Part shown: positions 34,904 through 42,812 of the stretch, piece by piece | Position numbering within the stretch: position 1 is the first letter of the stretch | Layout: the number at the start of each line of letters is the position of its first letter | Origin: an uncultured Lachnospiraceae bacterium | GTDB taxonomy: Bacteria > Bacillota > Clostridia > Lachnospirales > Lachnospiraceae | Direction of reading: 5' to 3' | NCBI GenBank assembly: GCA_947164865.1 | Contig: CAMUYA010000028.1 | Location: 1 to 42,812, forward strand | DNA: 42,812 nucleotides | Position numbers and translations under genes: made by a program | The notes under the pieces: generated by a model | What the model was told of the DNA's origin: nothing | The model's input: the letters and a program-made list of their open reading frames with translations, nothing else | Databases searched by the model: none

Positions 34904-36523
34904 TTACTTCTTTTTCGTGCGTCTTTTCTTTATCTGGACATATAAGAGATATAAAAGGATGAGGGTCCATACGGCTCCCAGCGAGATGATCAGCGCCTTT
35001 GCTCCCGAAGGGAGGGGCCCGAGATCTGTCTTTGAAGCATTTGACGGATCAATGGATGCTCCCAGTTGATCGAGCCTGTACAACGCCTCTATATCATCAT
35101 ACAACTTTTTTACGTATTCGTCATCTACTGTCTGACTTCTTCTTACTGATTTTGTGGTATTTTCTATCAGCTGTCCGGCTGCATCCCTCACAGACGCAGA
35201 ACCGTTAAATACAGGAGTGATAAAAGTTTTATCGATATTATCAAGAAGCATTTGGGTGGCATCTATCTTGATATAGTAATACTTATCGTTATCCTCTCCT
35301 CTTCTTGTCAGATAATCCTTATACTCCTCGCTCTGCTGTGCCTTAAGCGTTACAGGCACATAGCCTTCTGTCTCGGCATAGGCTATCTGTGTGTCATTTG
35401 AGAGAAGGTACTGCGTAAAGAGCCATGATGCAAGCACTTCCTGAGGATCGTCCTTATTAAAGATACATATGGAAGGCCCCTGTGATATCATCTGCGGATC
35501 GGAAGGATCCATCTGCGGGATCCTTCTGACCACCACTTCGATATCACTCTCAATATCATCCGCGCATATATCGGAAAGCGGTGCCTGCGGTCCCATCCAG
35601 GTGGCTCCGGCGGTTGAATCTATGGCAAAAATGCACTGACCCGCATTCAGGAAATTGGCCGGATAGCTTGATATCTTAAAAGTCGAGAACGATCCCTTCT
35701 TTACATGATCTGCAATATCCAGAAGGATTTCCTTTGTGTCGTCGTTAAAAAGGAGCACCTTTCCGTAATCTGTGGTGTATTCGGCACCTTTTTGGCGCAG
35801 CATCTGGATCATCATATTGTCGGTGGACTTATAGATAAACGGTATCATCACATTCTGACCGTTCACCTTATAGTTTCCGCTTTCATCCTTTTCCGTAGCC
35901 GCATCGGCCACTTCCCAGATAAAGTCCCAGGTGATCTCGTCCGGAAGCTCATATCCCAGCTTTTCGACATAGGTCTTGTTGATGTACAGTGCCTCTGTCG
36001 AACGCATATATGGAACAGCATAAAGCGCTCCTCCGATGCGGCATTCATCAAGATATTTTGTTACAACCTCATCACGTGTGGGAGCATCGAATTTAACCTC
36101 ACTGCCTCCGAGTCCGTACCGCTTATCATCGATCAGTTCGCCAAGGGCAAGTACCTGGTTTGTTCCTGTCAGATATGTTGCAATATGGTCGGGATAAGTG
36201 ATGCACACATTCGGTGTGGTTCCCGTTGAAATATTGGTGATAACATCATTGTAGATCTTGCCGTAATCCGTATAAAATCTGATGTTTACCGTTACGTTCG
36301 GATATATTTTTGAAAAATCATCCGCAGCCTTTTTGTAAATATCCGTCTGAGCCTTGTTGGTATCATTCTTGGCCCAGAAAACTATTTCAATCTTTTTGGA
36401 TTCGTCAAACTTTTCCGGAAGCTCGAAGGCTGATTTTTCTTTCGACCCGTGGCATCCCGTCAGCACCAACGCGCATGCCAGAAATGCAGCTGCGGCGTAG
36501 GCTATCTTCTTTAAAGCTATCAT
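34904..36523 (-). CDS. ABC transporter family 1 solute-binding lipoprotein with C-terminal membrane helix
   Basis: A 539-aa carbohydrate-binding component. The signal peptide ends in a lipobox (LVLTGCHGS, lipidated Cys about residue 24). The mature part is a MalE/UgpB-type binding protein: KIEIVFWAKNDTNKAQTDIY, then PNVCITYPDHIATYL, then GGALYAVPYMRSTEALYINK, which is typical of family 1. Length exceeds the usual 400-450 aa because of a C-terminal extension. That ends in a hydrophobic helix (about 508-528, AVWTLILLYLLYV) and a basic tail KKRRTKKK, so the protein appears anchored at both ends. Its ATG overlaps the upstream permease stop as ATGA. The sugar cannot be named from sequence. Confidence 0.9.
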   Translation of the reverse strand: MIALKKIAYAAAAFLACALVLTGCHGSKEKSAFELPEKFDESKKIEIVFWAKNDTNKAQTDIYKKAADDFSKIYPNVTVNIRFYTDYGKIYNDVITNISTGTTPNVCITYPDHIATYLTGTNQVLALGELIDDKRYGLGGSEVKFDAPTRDEVVTKYLDECRIGGALYAVPYMRSTEALYINKTYVEKLGYELPDEITWDFIWEVADAATEKDESGNYKVNGQNVMIPFIYKSTDNMMIQMLRQKGAEYTTDYGKVLLFNDDTKEILLDIADHVKKGSFSTFKISSYPANFLNAGQCIFAIDSTAGATWMGPQAPLSDICADDIESDIEVVVRRIPQMDPSDPQMISQGPSICIFNKDDPQEVLASWLFTQYLLSNDTQIAYAETEGYVPVTLKAQQSEEYKDYLTRRGEDNDKYYYIKIDATQMLLDNIDKTFITPVFNGSASVRDAAGQLIENTTKSVRRSQTVDDEYVKKLYDDIEALYRLDQLGASIDPSNASKTDLGPLPSGAKALIISLGAVWTLILLYLLYVQIKKRRTKKK

Positions 36524-37395
36524 CCCTTTGTACCCCCTCTCGATACTCCGGACATAACCGTCTTTCTGAACACCAGAAACAGCACAATAAGCGGCAGGGA
36601 AATAACCACCACGGCGGCCATCATTGCAGGGATATTTTCTCTTCCGAAGCCGTTCTCCCTGATCTCCTGAATGCCGTTGGACACAAGGAAGAAATTGGGA
36701 TCATCCGTTATCAACCTGGGCCACACATATGAGTTCCAGCACTCTATTACTTTAAGTATGATTATCGTAACGATGGTGGGCCTTGCTATGGGAACCATCA
36801 CCTTGTAAAGATACTTAAAATCGCTGGTACCGTCCACCTTGGCGGCATAGTAAAGATTATCCGGTATGGCTTCAAAATTCTCCTTTAGCAGATAGATATA
36901 AAACACCGATGCCACCGATGGAAGTATCAGGCCCGGGAAGCTGTTTCTCAGATCAAGATTGGTGATGGTCACGAAATTGGTGATTATAACAAGCTCGTTG
37001 GGGATCATCATAAGAGCAAGGAAAAGGATAAAGATTATATTCTTTCCGGTAAACTTAAGCCTTGCAAACGCAAATGCCGCAAGTATTGTTACGATAAGCA
37101 TCACTGCGGTGGTGATTATGGTAAAGAGCGCCGTGTTTACCAGGTATCTTCCGAGAGATACCGTGGTGAATGCGTCGATGTAATTCTGAAAAGTGGGTGA
37201 TGTTATATAAAACTTCGGCACAAATTCCGAGTTATATGAACTGTAACTTTTAAAGGATGTAAGTATCATCCAGTAAAAAGGGAAAAGAACAATAAGCCCC
37301 CATAATGCAAGCAGTATGTAGGTTATTGTCCTTGATATTATTCTTTTTACGATAATGTCTTTTCCGAGATCGTTATAGTCCGTGTTGTTTTCCAT
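36520..37395 (-). CDS. Carbohydrate ABC transporter permease (MalG/UgpE type)
   Basis: A 291-aa inner-membrane permease with six hydrophobic segments. The EAA loop that contacts the ATPase reads YYAAKVDGTSDFKYLYKVMV. The N-terminal FPFYWMILTSFK and MMIPNELVIITNF are typical of the second permease of CUT1 importers. It starts 41 bases after the first permease and overlaps the binding-protein gene by 4 bases. Confidence 0.93.
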   Translation of the reverse strand: MENNTDYNDLGKDIIVKRIISRTITYILLALWGLIVLFPFYWMILTSFKSYSSYNSEFVPKFYITSPTFQNYIDAFTTVSLGRYLVNTALFTIITTAVMLIVTILAAFAFARLKFTGKNIIFILFLALMMIPNELVIITNFVTITNLDLRNSFPGLILPSVASVFYIYLLKENFEAIPDNLYYAAKVDGTSDFKYLYKVMVPIARPTIVTIIILKVIECWNSYVWPRLITDDPNFFLVSNGIQEIRENGFGRENIPAMMAAVVVISLPLIVLFLVFRKTVMSGVSRGGTKG

Positions 37396-37436
37396 ATCTT
37401 TTGCCTGTATCGGACATGCTATGCAGCAGTCCGGAT

Positions 37437-38342
37437 CTATTCAACGTACCTGAGCCTGCGGTTACGCACAAGCATATTGATAACCGTGATGGTAAGCACT
37501 ATGGCAAACAGGATGATCGCTGCCGCCGATGCATAGGAAGGATATCCGCCGCTGTCACCGTACAGCATATCGTAAACGTATCCTACTATAGTGTTCATTT
37601 CGGCCACATTAAGGTCCGTTCCGAAGAGTGCCACCGCATCGCTGTAAGCTTTGAACGCACCGATGAATCCCGTGATGACCAGATAAAAGATCATAGGTGA
37701 GATCATCGGAAGCGTAATGCGGAAAAATATCCTGTGAGGCGGCGTTCCGTCCACACGTGCGGCGCTGTAATAAACCGGATTGACGCTGGCAAGCGAGCTT
37801 GTAAGCACCAGCACCTTAAAGGGCATTACTATCCAGACGGTGTAAATACAGAGCACCATCATCTTGGCCCAGTAAGGACCCTCGATAAAGTCGACGGAAT
37901 TACCTCCGAAAGCCTTGATCAGGAAATTTATCATACCGTCGGTGTATGCGGTCTTTTTGAAAAGTATCATAAACACAAGGCCAACAGCCAGGGTATTTGT
38001 CACATAAGGAAGAAAATAAATCGTCTGGAAAAGCTCTTTAAGCTTGGTGATGGTATTTAATCCCAGCGATATAAGAAGTGAAAGTATTGTTGATGTGGGA
38101 ACTGTAATAGCCACAAGTATCAGTGTGTTCTTAAGTGCCTGCAGAAAATAAGGGTCATGAAGCACATAGGAATAGTTGAACCCGCCGATACCGAAAGATG
38201 TCTGTGAAGCGGAATTATAGCCCTCCTCAAATGAATAGACAAATACATCTATCAGAGGATAGACCATGAACACTCCCAGGAACAAAACTGCCGGAAGCAG
38301 ATATAATAAAGCTTTTAAATTATTCTTTGCAGTTGATCCCAT
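37437..38342 (-). CDS. Carbohydrate ABC transporter permease (MalF/UgpA type)
   Basis: A 301-aa permease with six membrane segments. The typical opening is LKALLYLLPAVLFLGVFMVYPLIDVFVYSF, shown here only by its parts LLYLLPAV and MVYPL. The EAA loop is YYSAARVDGTPPHRIFFRIT. It lies 20 bases after the ATPase gene and pairs with the following permease to form the membrane channel of a CUT1-family importer. Confidence 0.93.
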   Translation of the reverse strand: MGSTAKNNLKALLYLLPAVLFLGVFMVYPLIDVFVYSFEEGYNSASQTSFGIGGFNYSYVLHDPYFLQALKNTLILVAITVPTSTILSLLISLGLNTITKLKELFQTIYFLPYVTNTLAVGLVFMILFKKTAYTDGMINFLIKAFGGNSVDFIEGPYWAKMMVLCIYTVWIVMPFKVLVLTSSLASVNPVYYSAARVDGTPPHRIFFRITLPMISPMIFYLVITGFIGAFKAYSDAVALFGTDLNVAEMNTIVGYVYDMLYGDSGGYPSYASAAAIILFAIVLTITVINMLVRNRRLRYVE

Positions 38343-38362
38343 TCCAGTTAACGATCCTGTCT

Positions 38363-39454
38363 TTAAAATAGTCTCTCTTCGCTCTTATCGTCGAACAAAA
38401 ACACCTTTGAAGGATTAAGGTTAAAGCTTACCTTGCTCTTTGTCGTATCTATGAGATTCTCGGAGCTTACGATGGCACGTATCATTCCGCTCTGGGAAAG
38501 ATCGCTCTTGCAGATCACGCTTATATCACGGCCCAGTATTTCCACTCTTTCAAGCTCGGCGCTGAATGCTCCGTCGTCTGCCGGCTTAAAGCCTTCCGGC
38601 CTTATTCCGACATATACCTTTCCGTCCCTTACGCCGTTTACATCCAGCACTTCTTCTTTCCCGATCACGAGCTTTCCGGCTTTAACCTCACCCTCAAACA
38701 CGTTTATCTGGGGCATTCCCAGGAATTTGGCTACAAACAGATTCTTAGGATCATCATACACGCTCTGGGGAGCGCCGGTCTGATGTATTACACCTTCCTT
38801 CATTACCACGATCTCATCGCAGATACTCATTGCTTCTTCCTGATCATGTGTGACAAATATCGTAGTTATCTTTGTCTCTTTCTGTATGCGTCTTATCTCT
38901 TCTCTTGTCTGAAGTCTGAGCCTAGCATCCAGGTTGGAAAGAGGCTCGTCAAGAAGAAGTACCTTAGGCATTTTAACAAGTGCTCTTGCTATGGCAACAC
39001 GCTGCTGCTGACCTCCCGAAAGCTCGGCCGGTCTTCTCTCCATGAGGTTTTCTATCTGCACAAGCCTGGCCACGTTAAGCGCAGCAGTCTCCATGGCCTG
39101 CTTTGTCATTTTGTCTTTTCCTTTAAGATTCTGAAGAGGAAAAAGAATATTCTGCCTTACCGTAAGATGAGGATACAGAGCATAATTCTGGAAAACGAGT
39201 CCGATCCCTCTGTTCTCCGGAGGAATCTTTGTGACATCATCATCTCCGAAATATATCTTTCCCACCGTAGGCTTTTCAAGCCCGCTTATAAGATTCAGCG
39301 TGGTACTCTTTCCACACCCGGAAGGGCCCAGCAGCCCGACCAGTGTACCGTCTTTTACAGTATAATCAAAATCCTTTACCGCGATAACATCCTCGGGATG
39401 CTTTTTATCACGGCTGGGGAATTTTTTAGTAAGGTTTTCAAGTACTACTTTCAT
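38363..39454 (-). CDS. Carbohydrate ABC transporter ATP-binding protein (MsmX/UgpC type)
   Basis: A 363-aa ATPase that powers the importer. Walker A is GPSGCGKSTT (about residues 43-52), the signature is LSGGQQQRVAIARAL, Walker B is VLLLDEPLSNLD and the switch His lies in FVTHDQEEAMS. The C-terminal TOBE/OB region (about 240-363) is typical of CUT1 ATPases and can bind regulators. Bacteria of this group often share one MsmX-type ATPase among many importers, so a dedicated copy inside the operon is worth noting. GGAGA lies before the ATG. It follows the cyclic-nucleotide-binding-domain gene by 36 bases. Confidence 0.95.
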   Translation of the reverse strand: MKVVLENLTKKFPSRDKKHPEDVIAVKDFDYTVKDGTLVGLLGPSGCGKSTTLNLISGLEKPTVGKIYFGDDDVTKIPPENRGIGLVFQNYALYPHLTVRQNILFPLQNLKGKDKMTKQAMETAALNVARLVQIENLMERRPAELSGGQQQRVAIARALVKMPKVLLLDEPLSNLDARLRLQTREEIRRIQKETKITTIFVTHDQEEAMSICDEIVVMKEGVIHQTGAPQSVYDDPKNLFVAKFLGMPQINVFEGEVKAGKLVIGKEEVLDVNGVRDGKVYVGIRPEGFKPADDGAFSAELERVEILGRDISVICKSDLSQSGMIRAIVSSENLIDTTKSKVSFNLNPSKVFLFDDKSEERLF

Positions 39455-39490
39455 TTTGATCTCTCCGATCCTGACCTAAAAGGATTAGTA

Positions 39491-41731
39491 TCAGGCCTTC
39501 ATATATTCAAGTTCACCTTCGATCTCGCTCGGAACAGGTACACCAAGATTCTTTGCCTTTTGAATGATATTCTCGAACCTGTGGATCTTCTGAGCCTGAT
39601 GCTTTTCGTAATATTCTATAAGGTCTTTGTAGGATGGATTCTGCGCAAGCTTTGTTCTCACCTGTACGGGGAAAGGACAATACTTTGAAAGGATGGTCCT
39701 GGTCACCTTGTTAAGCCTCGGTGAGCCGTCGCTCTCGTATGCCACCCATACCATATAGTCCATGACAAACATTTCCTTGAAGCTGTTTTTTGCCCTCTGT
39801 AGCTGAAGCTTTATCTTTTCTTTCGCATCCGGTGAAAGATCATGATTTTTTCTGTAGAACTGAGCATAGTCGAAATACTCACTGGTAAGTGACGGATCCG
39901 TAACATCATTCCATCTTGCGCCCTGCACTCTCTTACACATCTCCCAGCGATACTCGCCACACATATGCAGCATCTGAACCTTAATTTCCTCAAGATCAAA
40001 TACGGGAAGCATAAATCTGGAATGAGTATTCCTTGCTCTTCCCTGTATCTCCTGCCAGAAAAGCGACCTTGTGCCCACATTGGGAAGAAGTATAAAGTCG
40101 GGCAGCATCTCAAAATTGATATACTCACCCTTGATCCCGGCCTTTTCGTTGGAATAAACCGTGTCTCTGTAAAAAAGCTGGAAATCAAGCGATCTGACGT
40201 AATCAAGGCACTCGATTGCCTTTCCTGCCGTAACAAGATCGTCGGGAAGAGTCTTCATAACATTAACGCTGTTAAATACCGGACAGAATATGGTGATAAG
40301 TCCGAAAGTAACTTTATTTGCTGAGAGAAACATGTTTTTAAGTTCATACTTAACCATGGCCTCCCTGTCGTTCATAGCCTTCTTTTCCTGCTCGGCAGTG
40401 ATCTGATTTTTGACTTTCTGTTCATGCACAAAAGCCTCATAGTCAACATCAAAATCATTTTTGCTGGGAAGCCTCTGTCCGTTGTATATAGCCTCGATCC
40501 ATTCAAAGAATGTGAATACGCCTTTTTCGGGTGAAGTGTATCCGCTTCCCGCTTTCTCGTAGAGATAGAAAAGGTCCTCCTTGGTGCAGAGCTCCTCGTC
40601 CATATATCCGAATTCAAGGAACATCAGTATTACCTTTGTGGGCGGATGTCCCTTCAGGACTTTAAGTGCAACTGCCTCATAGAATTTATAGAAATAGTTG
40701 GTAATATCAAGCCTTATATGCCTGCTTGCGTCATCCTGCCCTCTGGGATCTGCCAGATTCTTATAGGAAATAAGAAGTGACTTGAAATCATTGACGGTCT
40801 TTTCGTCAAATCCTCCGAAATCAAGGATCTGATCCACGGAATTCTCGAGAAGCTTGAATATTTCCTTCTCATCCTCGGAATGATCCTCTCGGAGCTTTGC
40901 CCTCTCGATCTTCATCTCAAAAGCGGATGTTCTCTCAAAGTATCTGTTCGCGTTGATATAAAGCTTTTTATTCAAAAAGCTCTCCAGTTCCTGTATTTTG
41001 GATAAAATCTGATCTGATACGGCCGAAAATGCCGTGCTGAAATAGCTGTCCGTAAGAATCCCGTAAAGATCTTTTCCCGGTTCATCAAGAAGATAATGGC
41101 CTATTGTGGCAAGATAAGCAAACACCTTTTTGGATCCGAGCACAACCGCTCTTGAATCCCTGGAAAGCTTACGTATAAAAACATCAAGAAACTCGGGCGA
41201 TACTTTTCTTCCGTCGGTAATAACGGTTGAAATATCGTTGTAATAACCCTTGATATGCTCGCTGACATCGGTATCATCCACCATCTCGCCCTGAGTGAAC
41301 AATCCGTCAAGAGGAGTCGGATTAACTCCAACTTTAACACAAAGAGATCTGTAGAATTCATAGTATTCCACAGCAAGAGTGTATACTCCTTTAGCCTCTC
41401 CAATATTCTTAAAAAGCTGATCACTGCATTCGAGGATCTGCCTTATCGCGCTTTTGTATATGTATGCAGAAAAATCATTCTTTTTCTGAAGCATTGCAAA
41501 GAAGCTGTCGAGTGGGATCGGAATGATGGTAGTATCTTCGCTCGCCATGTAGCTGAAAAAATGCGCATCAAATCCGACCTCCATGCATCCGATGACATCA
41601 CCCTTGGTAAGGGTCATCTTGATGCCCGGAGCAGACGCCATAACCTCTCCTTCCGTTATCAGAAAGAGCATATCGTTATTCTGGGATGAGCTTACGATTA
41701 TCTCGCTTTTTTCAATAGTCTTTGAAGCCAT
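39491..41731 (-). CDS. Cyclic-nucleotide-binding-domain protein, large, function unknown
   Basis: A 746-aa protein without membrane segments. The first roughly 110 residues look like a CNB (Crp-type) beta-roll: LFLITEGEVMASAPGI, TLTKGDVIGCMEVGF and SYMASEDTTIIPIPLDSFFAML. The phosphate-binding cassette is not convincingly complete, so the ligand is unknown and need not be cAMP. There is no helix-turn-helix. The remaining 630 residues are mostly helical, with no domain I can name; YEFYRSLCVKVGVNPTPLDG and FEWIEAIYNGQRLPSKNDF are examples. The C-terminal third (about 480-700) has beta-containing sequence such as ITIFCPVFNSVNVMK. It heads the ABC-EAL operon, 36 bases before the ATPase gene. Confidence 0.75.
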   Translation of the reverse strand: MASKTIEKSEIIVSSSQNNDMLFLITEGEVMASAPGIKMTLTKGDVIGCMEVGFDAHFFSYMASEDTTIIPIPLDSFFAMLQKKNDFSAYIYKSAIRQILECSDQLFKNIGEAKGVYTLAVEYYEFYRSLCVKVGVNPTPLDGLFTQGEMVDDTDVSEHIKGYYNDISTVITDGRKVSPEFLDVFIRKLSRDSRAVVLGSKKVFAYLATIGHYLLDEPGKDLYGILTDSYFSTAFSAVSDQILSKIQELESFLNKKLYINANRYFERTSAFEMKIERAKLREDHSEDEKEIFKLLENSVDQILDFGGFDEKTVNDFKSLLISYKNLADPRGQDDASRHIRLDITNYFYKFYEAVALKVLKGHPPTKVILMFLEFGYMDEELCTKEDLFYLYEKAGSGYTSPEKGVFTFFEWIEAIYNGQRLPSKNDFDVDYEAFVHEQKVKNQITAEQEKKAMNDREAMVKYELKNMFLSANKVTFGLITIFCPVFNSVNVMKTLPDDLVTAGKAIECLDYVRSLDFQLFYRDTVYSNEKAGIKGEYINFEMLPDFILLPNVGTRSLFWQEIQGRARNTHSRFMLPVFDLEEIKVQMLHMCGEYRWEMCKRVQGARWNDVTDPSLTSEYFDYAQFYRKNHDLSPDAKEKIKLQLQRAKNSFKEMFVMDYMVWVAYESDGSPRLNKVTRTILSKYCPFPVQVRTKLAQNPSYKDLIEYYEKHQAQKIHRFENIIQKAKNLGVPVPSEIEGELEYMKA

Positions 41732-41766
41732 ATCTCTAACCTTTTTTTCACAGTTTAGGGGGCAGA

Positions 41767-41797
41767 TGAGCCGGGGTGTCTAAAACATCCCGGCTCA
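41767..41797 (-). promoter_or_regulatory. Stable hairpin in the leader of the CNB-ABC-EAL operon
   Basis: A 12-bp stem TGAGCCGGGGTG/CATCCCGGCTCA (41767-41778 with 41786-41797, one G-U) with a 7-nt loop. It lies between the kinase stop and the CNB-protein start. No U-tract follows on the minus strand. It could be a factor-dependent terminator for the kinase gene or a 5'-end stabiliser of the operon mRNA. Confidence 0.5.
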
Positions 41798-41806
41798 GAC
41801 TATTTA

Positions 41807-41835
41807 ATAATACTACTATTTTGCATAAAATACAA
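41807..41835 (-). promoter_or_regulatory. Candidate promoter of the CNB-ABC-EAL operon
   Basis: On the minus strand, -35 TTGTAT (41830-41835), a 17-bp spacer and -10 TATTAT (41807-41812). The -10 is good and the -35 weak. If used, the hairpin at 41767-41797 would sit at the very 5' end of the transcript. Confidence 0.4.
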
Positions 41836-41880
41836 ATGTTTCCGGCAATACTCTCATGCGAAAAAAGATAGCTCTCAATT

Positions 41881-42812
41881 CTATCTCTGAACTCTTGCTC
41901 CCGCTCCGCCCATAAGCGCTTCAACTTCTTTCTTGGATGCCATGGTGGTATCTCCGGGAGTGGTCATTGCAAGTGCACCATGCGCTGCACCGTATTCAAC
42001 AGCAAGCTTTGCATCGCCGGTGGTCATAAGGCCGTAAACAAGCCCTGATGCAAATGAATCTCCTCCGCCAACGCGGTCCATGATCTCGAGTCCGTCATAC
42101 TGCTTAGCCTTGTAGATCTCACCGTCAGCCCAGCAGATTGCGCTCCAGTCATTAACCGTAGCAGTCTTAACCTGACGAAGTGTGGTCGCAACTGCCTTAA
42201 AATTTGGATATGTCTTGGCAGCTTCGTTGATCATTTTCTTGTATCCGTCAAGATTAAGAGTCTTGAGGTTTGCATCATTTCCTTCGATCTCGAATCCAAG
42301 ACATGCAGTGAAGTCTTCCTCGTTTCCGATCATTACATCGACGTATTTTGCGATCTCTTTATTTACTTCCTGAGCCTTAGCCTGACCGCCTATAGCGCTC
42401 CACATTGAAGGGCGGTAATTAAGGTCGTAAGAAACTATTGTGCCATACTTCTTTGCAGTCTTGATAGCCTCAAGCACTGTCTCGCAGGACTGCTCGGAAA
42501 GTGCTGCGTAGATTCCGCCTGTATGAAGCCATCTTACGCCAAGCTCACCGAAGATGTGATCAAAGTCAAAGTCAGCGGGAGTAGCTTTTGAAATAGCTGT
42601 GTTTGCTCTGTCGGAGCATCCTACCGCTCCTCTGATGCCGAAGCCTCTCTCTGTAAAATTGAGTCCGTTTCTGCATACGCGTCCTATTCCGTCAGTGGGC
42701 ATCCACTTGATAAGTGATGTGTCAACACCGCCCTGAAGAATGAAATCTTCCATGAGCTTTCCTACTTCATTATCGGCAAAAGCGGTGATAACTGCGGTCT
42801 TTAATCCGAAGC
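41881..42812 (-). CDS. kdgK: PfkB-family sugar kinase, probably 2-dehydro-3-deoxygluconokinase (5' end beyond window)
   Basis: The reading frame stays open to the right edge of the window, so the start is missing; about 309 residues are visible of an expected 335-345. The first visible residues (FGLKTAVITAFADNEVGKLM) match the N-terminal ribokinase-fold region. The PfkB signature with the catalytic Asp is DRVGGGDSFASGLVYG. NFTERGFGIRGAVGCSDRAN and the internal YDLNYRPSMW fit KdgK-type kinases, which phosphorylate 2-keto-3-deoxygluconate from uronic-acid breakdown. It lies 149 bases upstream of the CNB-ABC-EAL operon in the same direction, hinting that the importer may handle a uronate or related sugar. 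Substrate assignment is moderate. Confidence 0.8.
   Translation of the reverse strand, partial: FGLKTAVITAFADNEVGKLMEDFILQGGVDTSLIKWMPTDGIGRVCRNGLNFTERGFGIRGAVGCSDRANTAISKATPADFDFDHIFGELGVRWLHTGGIYAALSEQSCETVLEAIKTAKKYGTIVSYDLNYRPSMWSAIGGQAKAQEVNKEIAKYVDVMIGNEEDFTACLGFEIEGNDANLKTLNLDGYKKMINEAAKTYPNFKAVATTLRQVKTATVNDWSAICWADGEIYKAKQYDGLEIMDRVGGGDSFASGLVYGLMTTGDAKLAVEYGAAHGALAMTTPGDTTMASKKEVEALMGGAGARVQR

Noticed and set aside
38783..39688. A 301-codon open frame on the plus strand
   Set aside because: It is antisense to the ABC ATPase and CNB-protein genes and shows no recognisable domain.

Overview
The window looks like chromosomal core and near-core DNA from an anaerobic, moderate-GC Gram-positive of the Lachnospiraceae (Butyrivibrio/Pseudobutyrivibrio-like). 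This is inferred from a four-subunit pyruvate:ferredoxin oxidoreductase, a giant 2-hydroxyacyl-CoA dehydratase activase, a DUF5688 protein, a FloA/NfeD pair, strong AGGAGG-type ribosome binding sites and many short-spaced or ATGA-overlapping genes. I support 37 protein genes and one tRNA. All are on the minus strand except the activase gene (1402-5643) and a DUF2971 gene (30677-31507). No IS element, phage or CRISPR array is visible.

Layout. 138-1154: a rhomboid-fold membrane protein without the catalytic serine, divergent from the 1413-aa activase. 5679-11161: SulP transporter, MetA-type homoserine O-acetyltransferase, DNA ligase LigA and an RluF-like pseudouridine synthase. 11172-11437: a hairpin-rich, MITE-like element with terminal inverted repeats. 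11439-17637: RNase HI, a D,D-carboxypeptidase, porB-porA-porD-porC and a CNNM/CorC-type protein, most of them translationally coupled. 17715-20678: histidine kinase, NfeD, FloA and LytTR regulator in one tightly packed operon. 20848-26161: Nudix hydrolase, MATE exporter, DUF4298 protein, glutamate dehydrogenase and an SH3-domain membrane protein. 26237-26308: tRNA-Arg(CCG). 26374-30518: DUF5688 protein, efp, then the shikimate-pathway run aroQ, aroK, aroE with yqeG. 30677-32506: DUF2971 protein and an OB-fold-like lipoprotein. 32727-41731: a six-gene operon in which a carbohydrate ABC importer lies between a cyclic-nucleotide-binding-domain protein and an EAL phosphodiesterase fused to a beta-solenoid. 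41881 to the end: a KdgK-like sugar kinase cut by the window edge.

How the genes work together. Two arrangements look like integrated systems. In the first (17715-20678), a kinase with almost no sensor region and its LytTR partner flank the flotillin/NfeD membrane-microdomain pair, with start and stop codons that touch or overlap. This suggests a signalling unit that reads the state of the membrane. In the second (32727-41731), sugar uptake is linked genetically to two nucleotide-signalling modules: a possible cyclic-nucleotide sensor at the head and a c-di-GMP phosphodiesterase with a cytoplasmic carbohydrate-binding-like beta-solenoid at the tail. Both functional readings are inferences from domain content and gene order.
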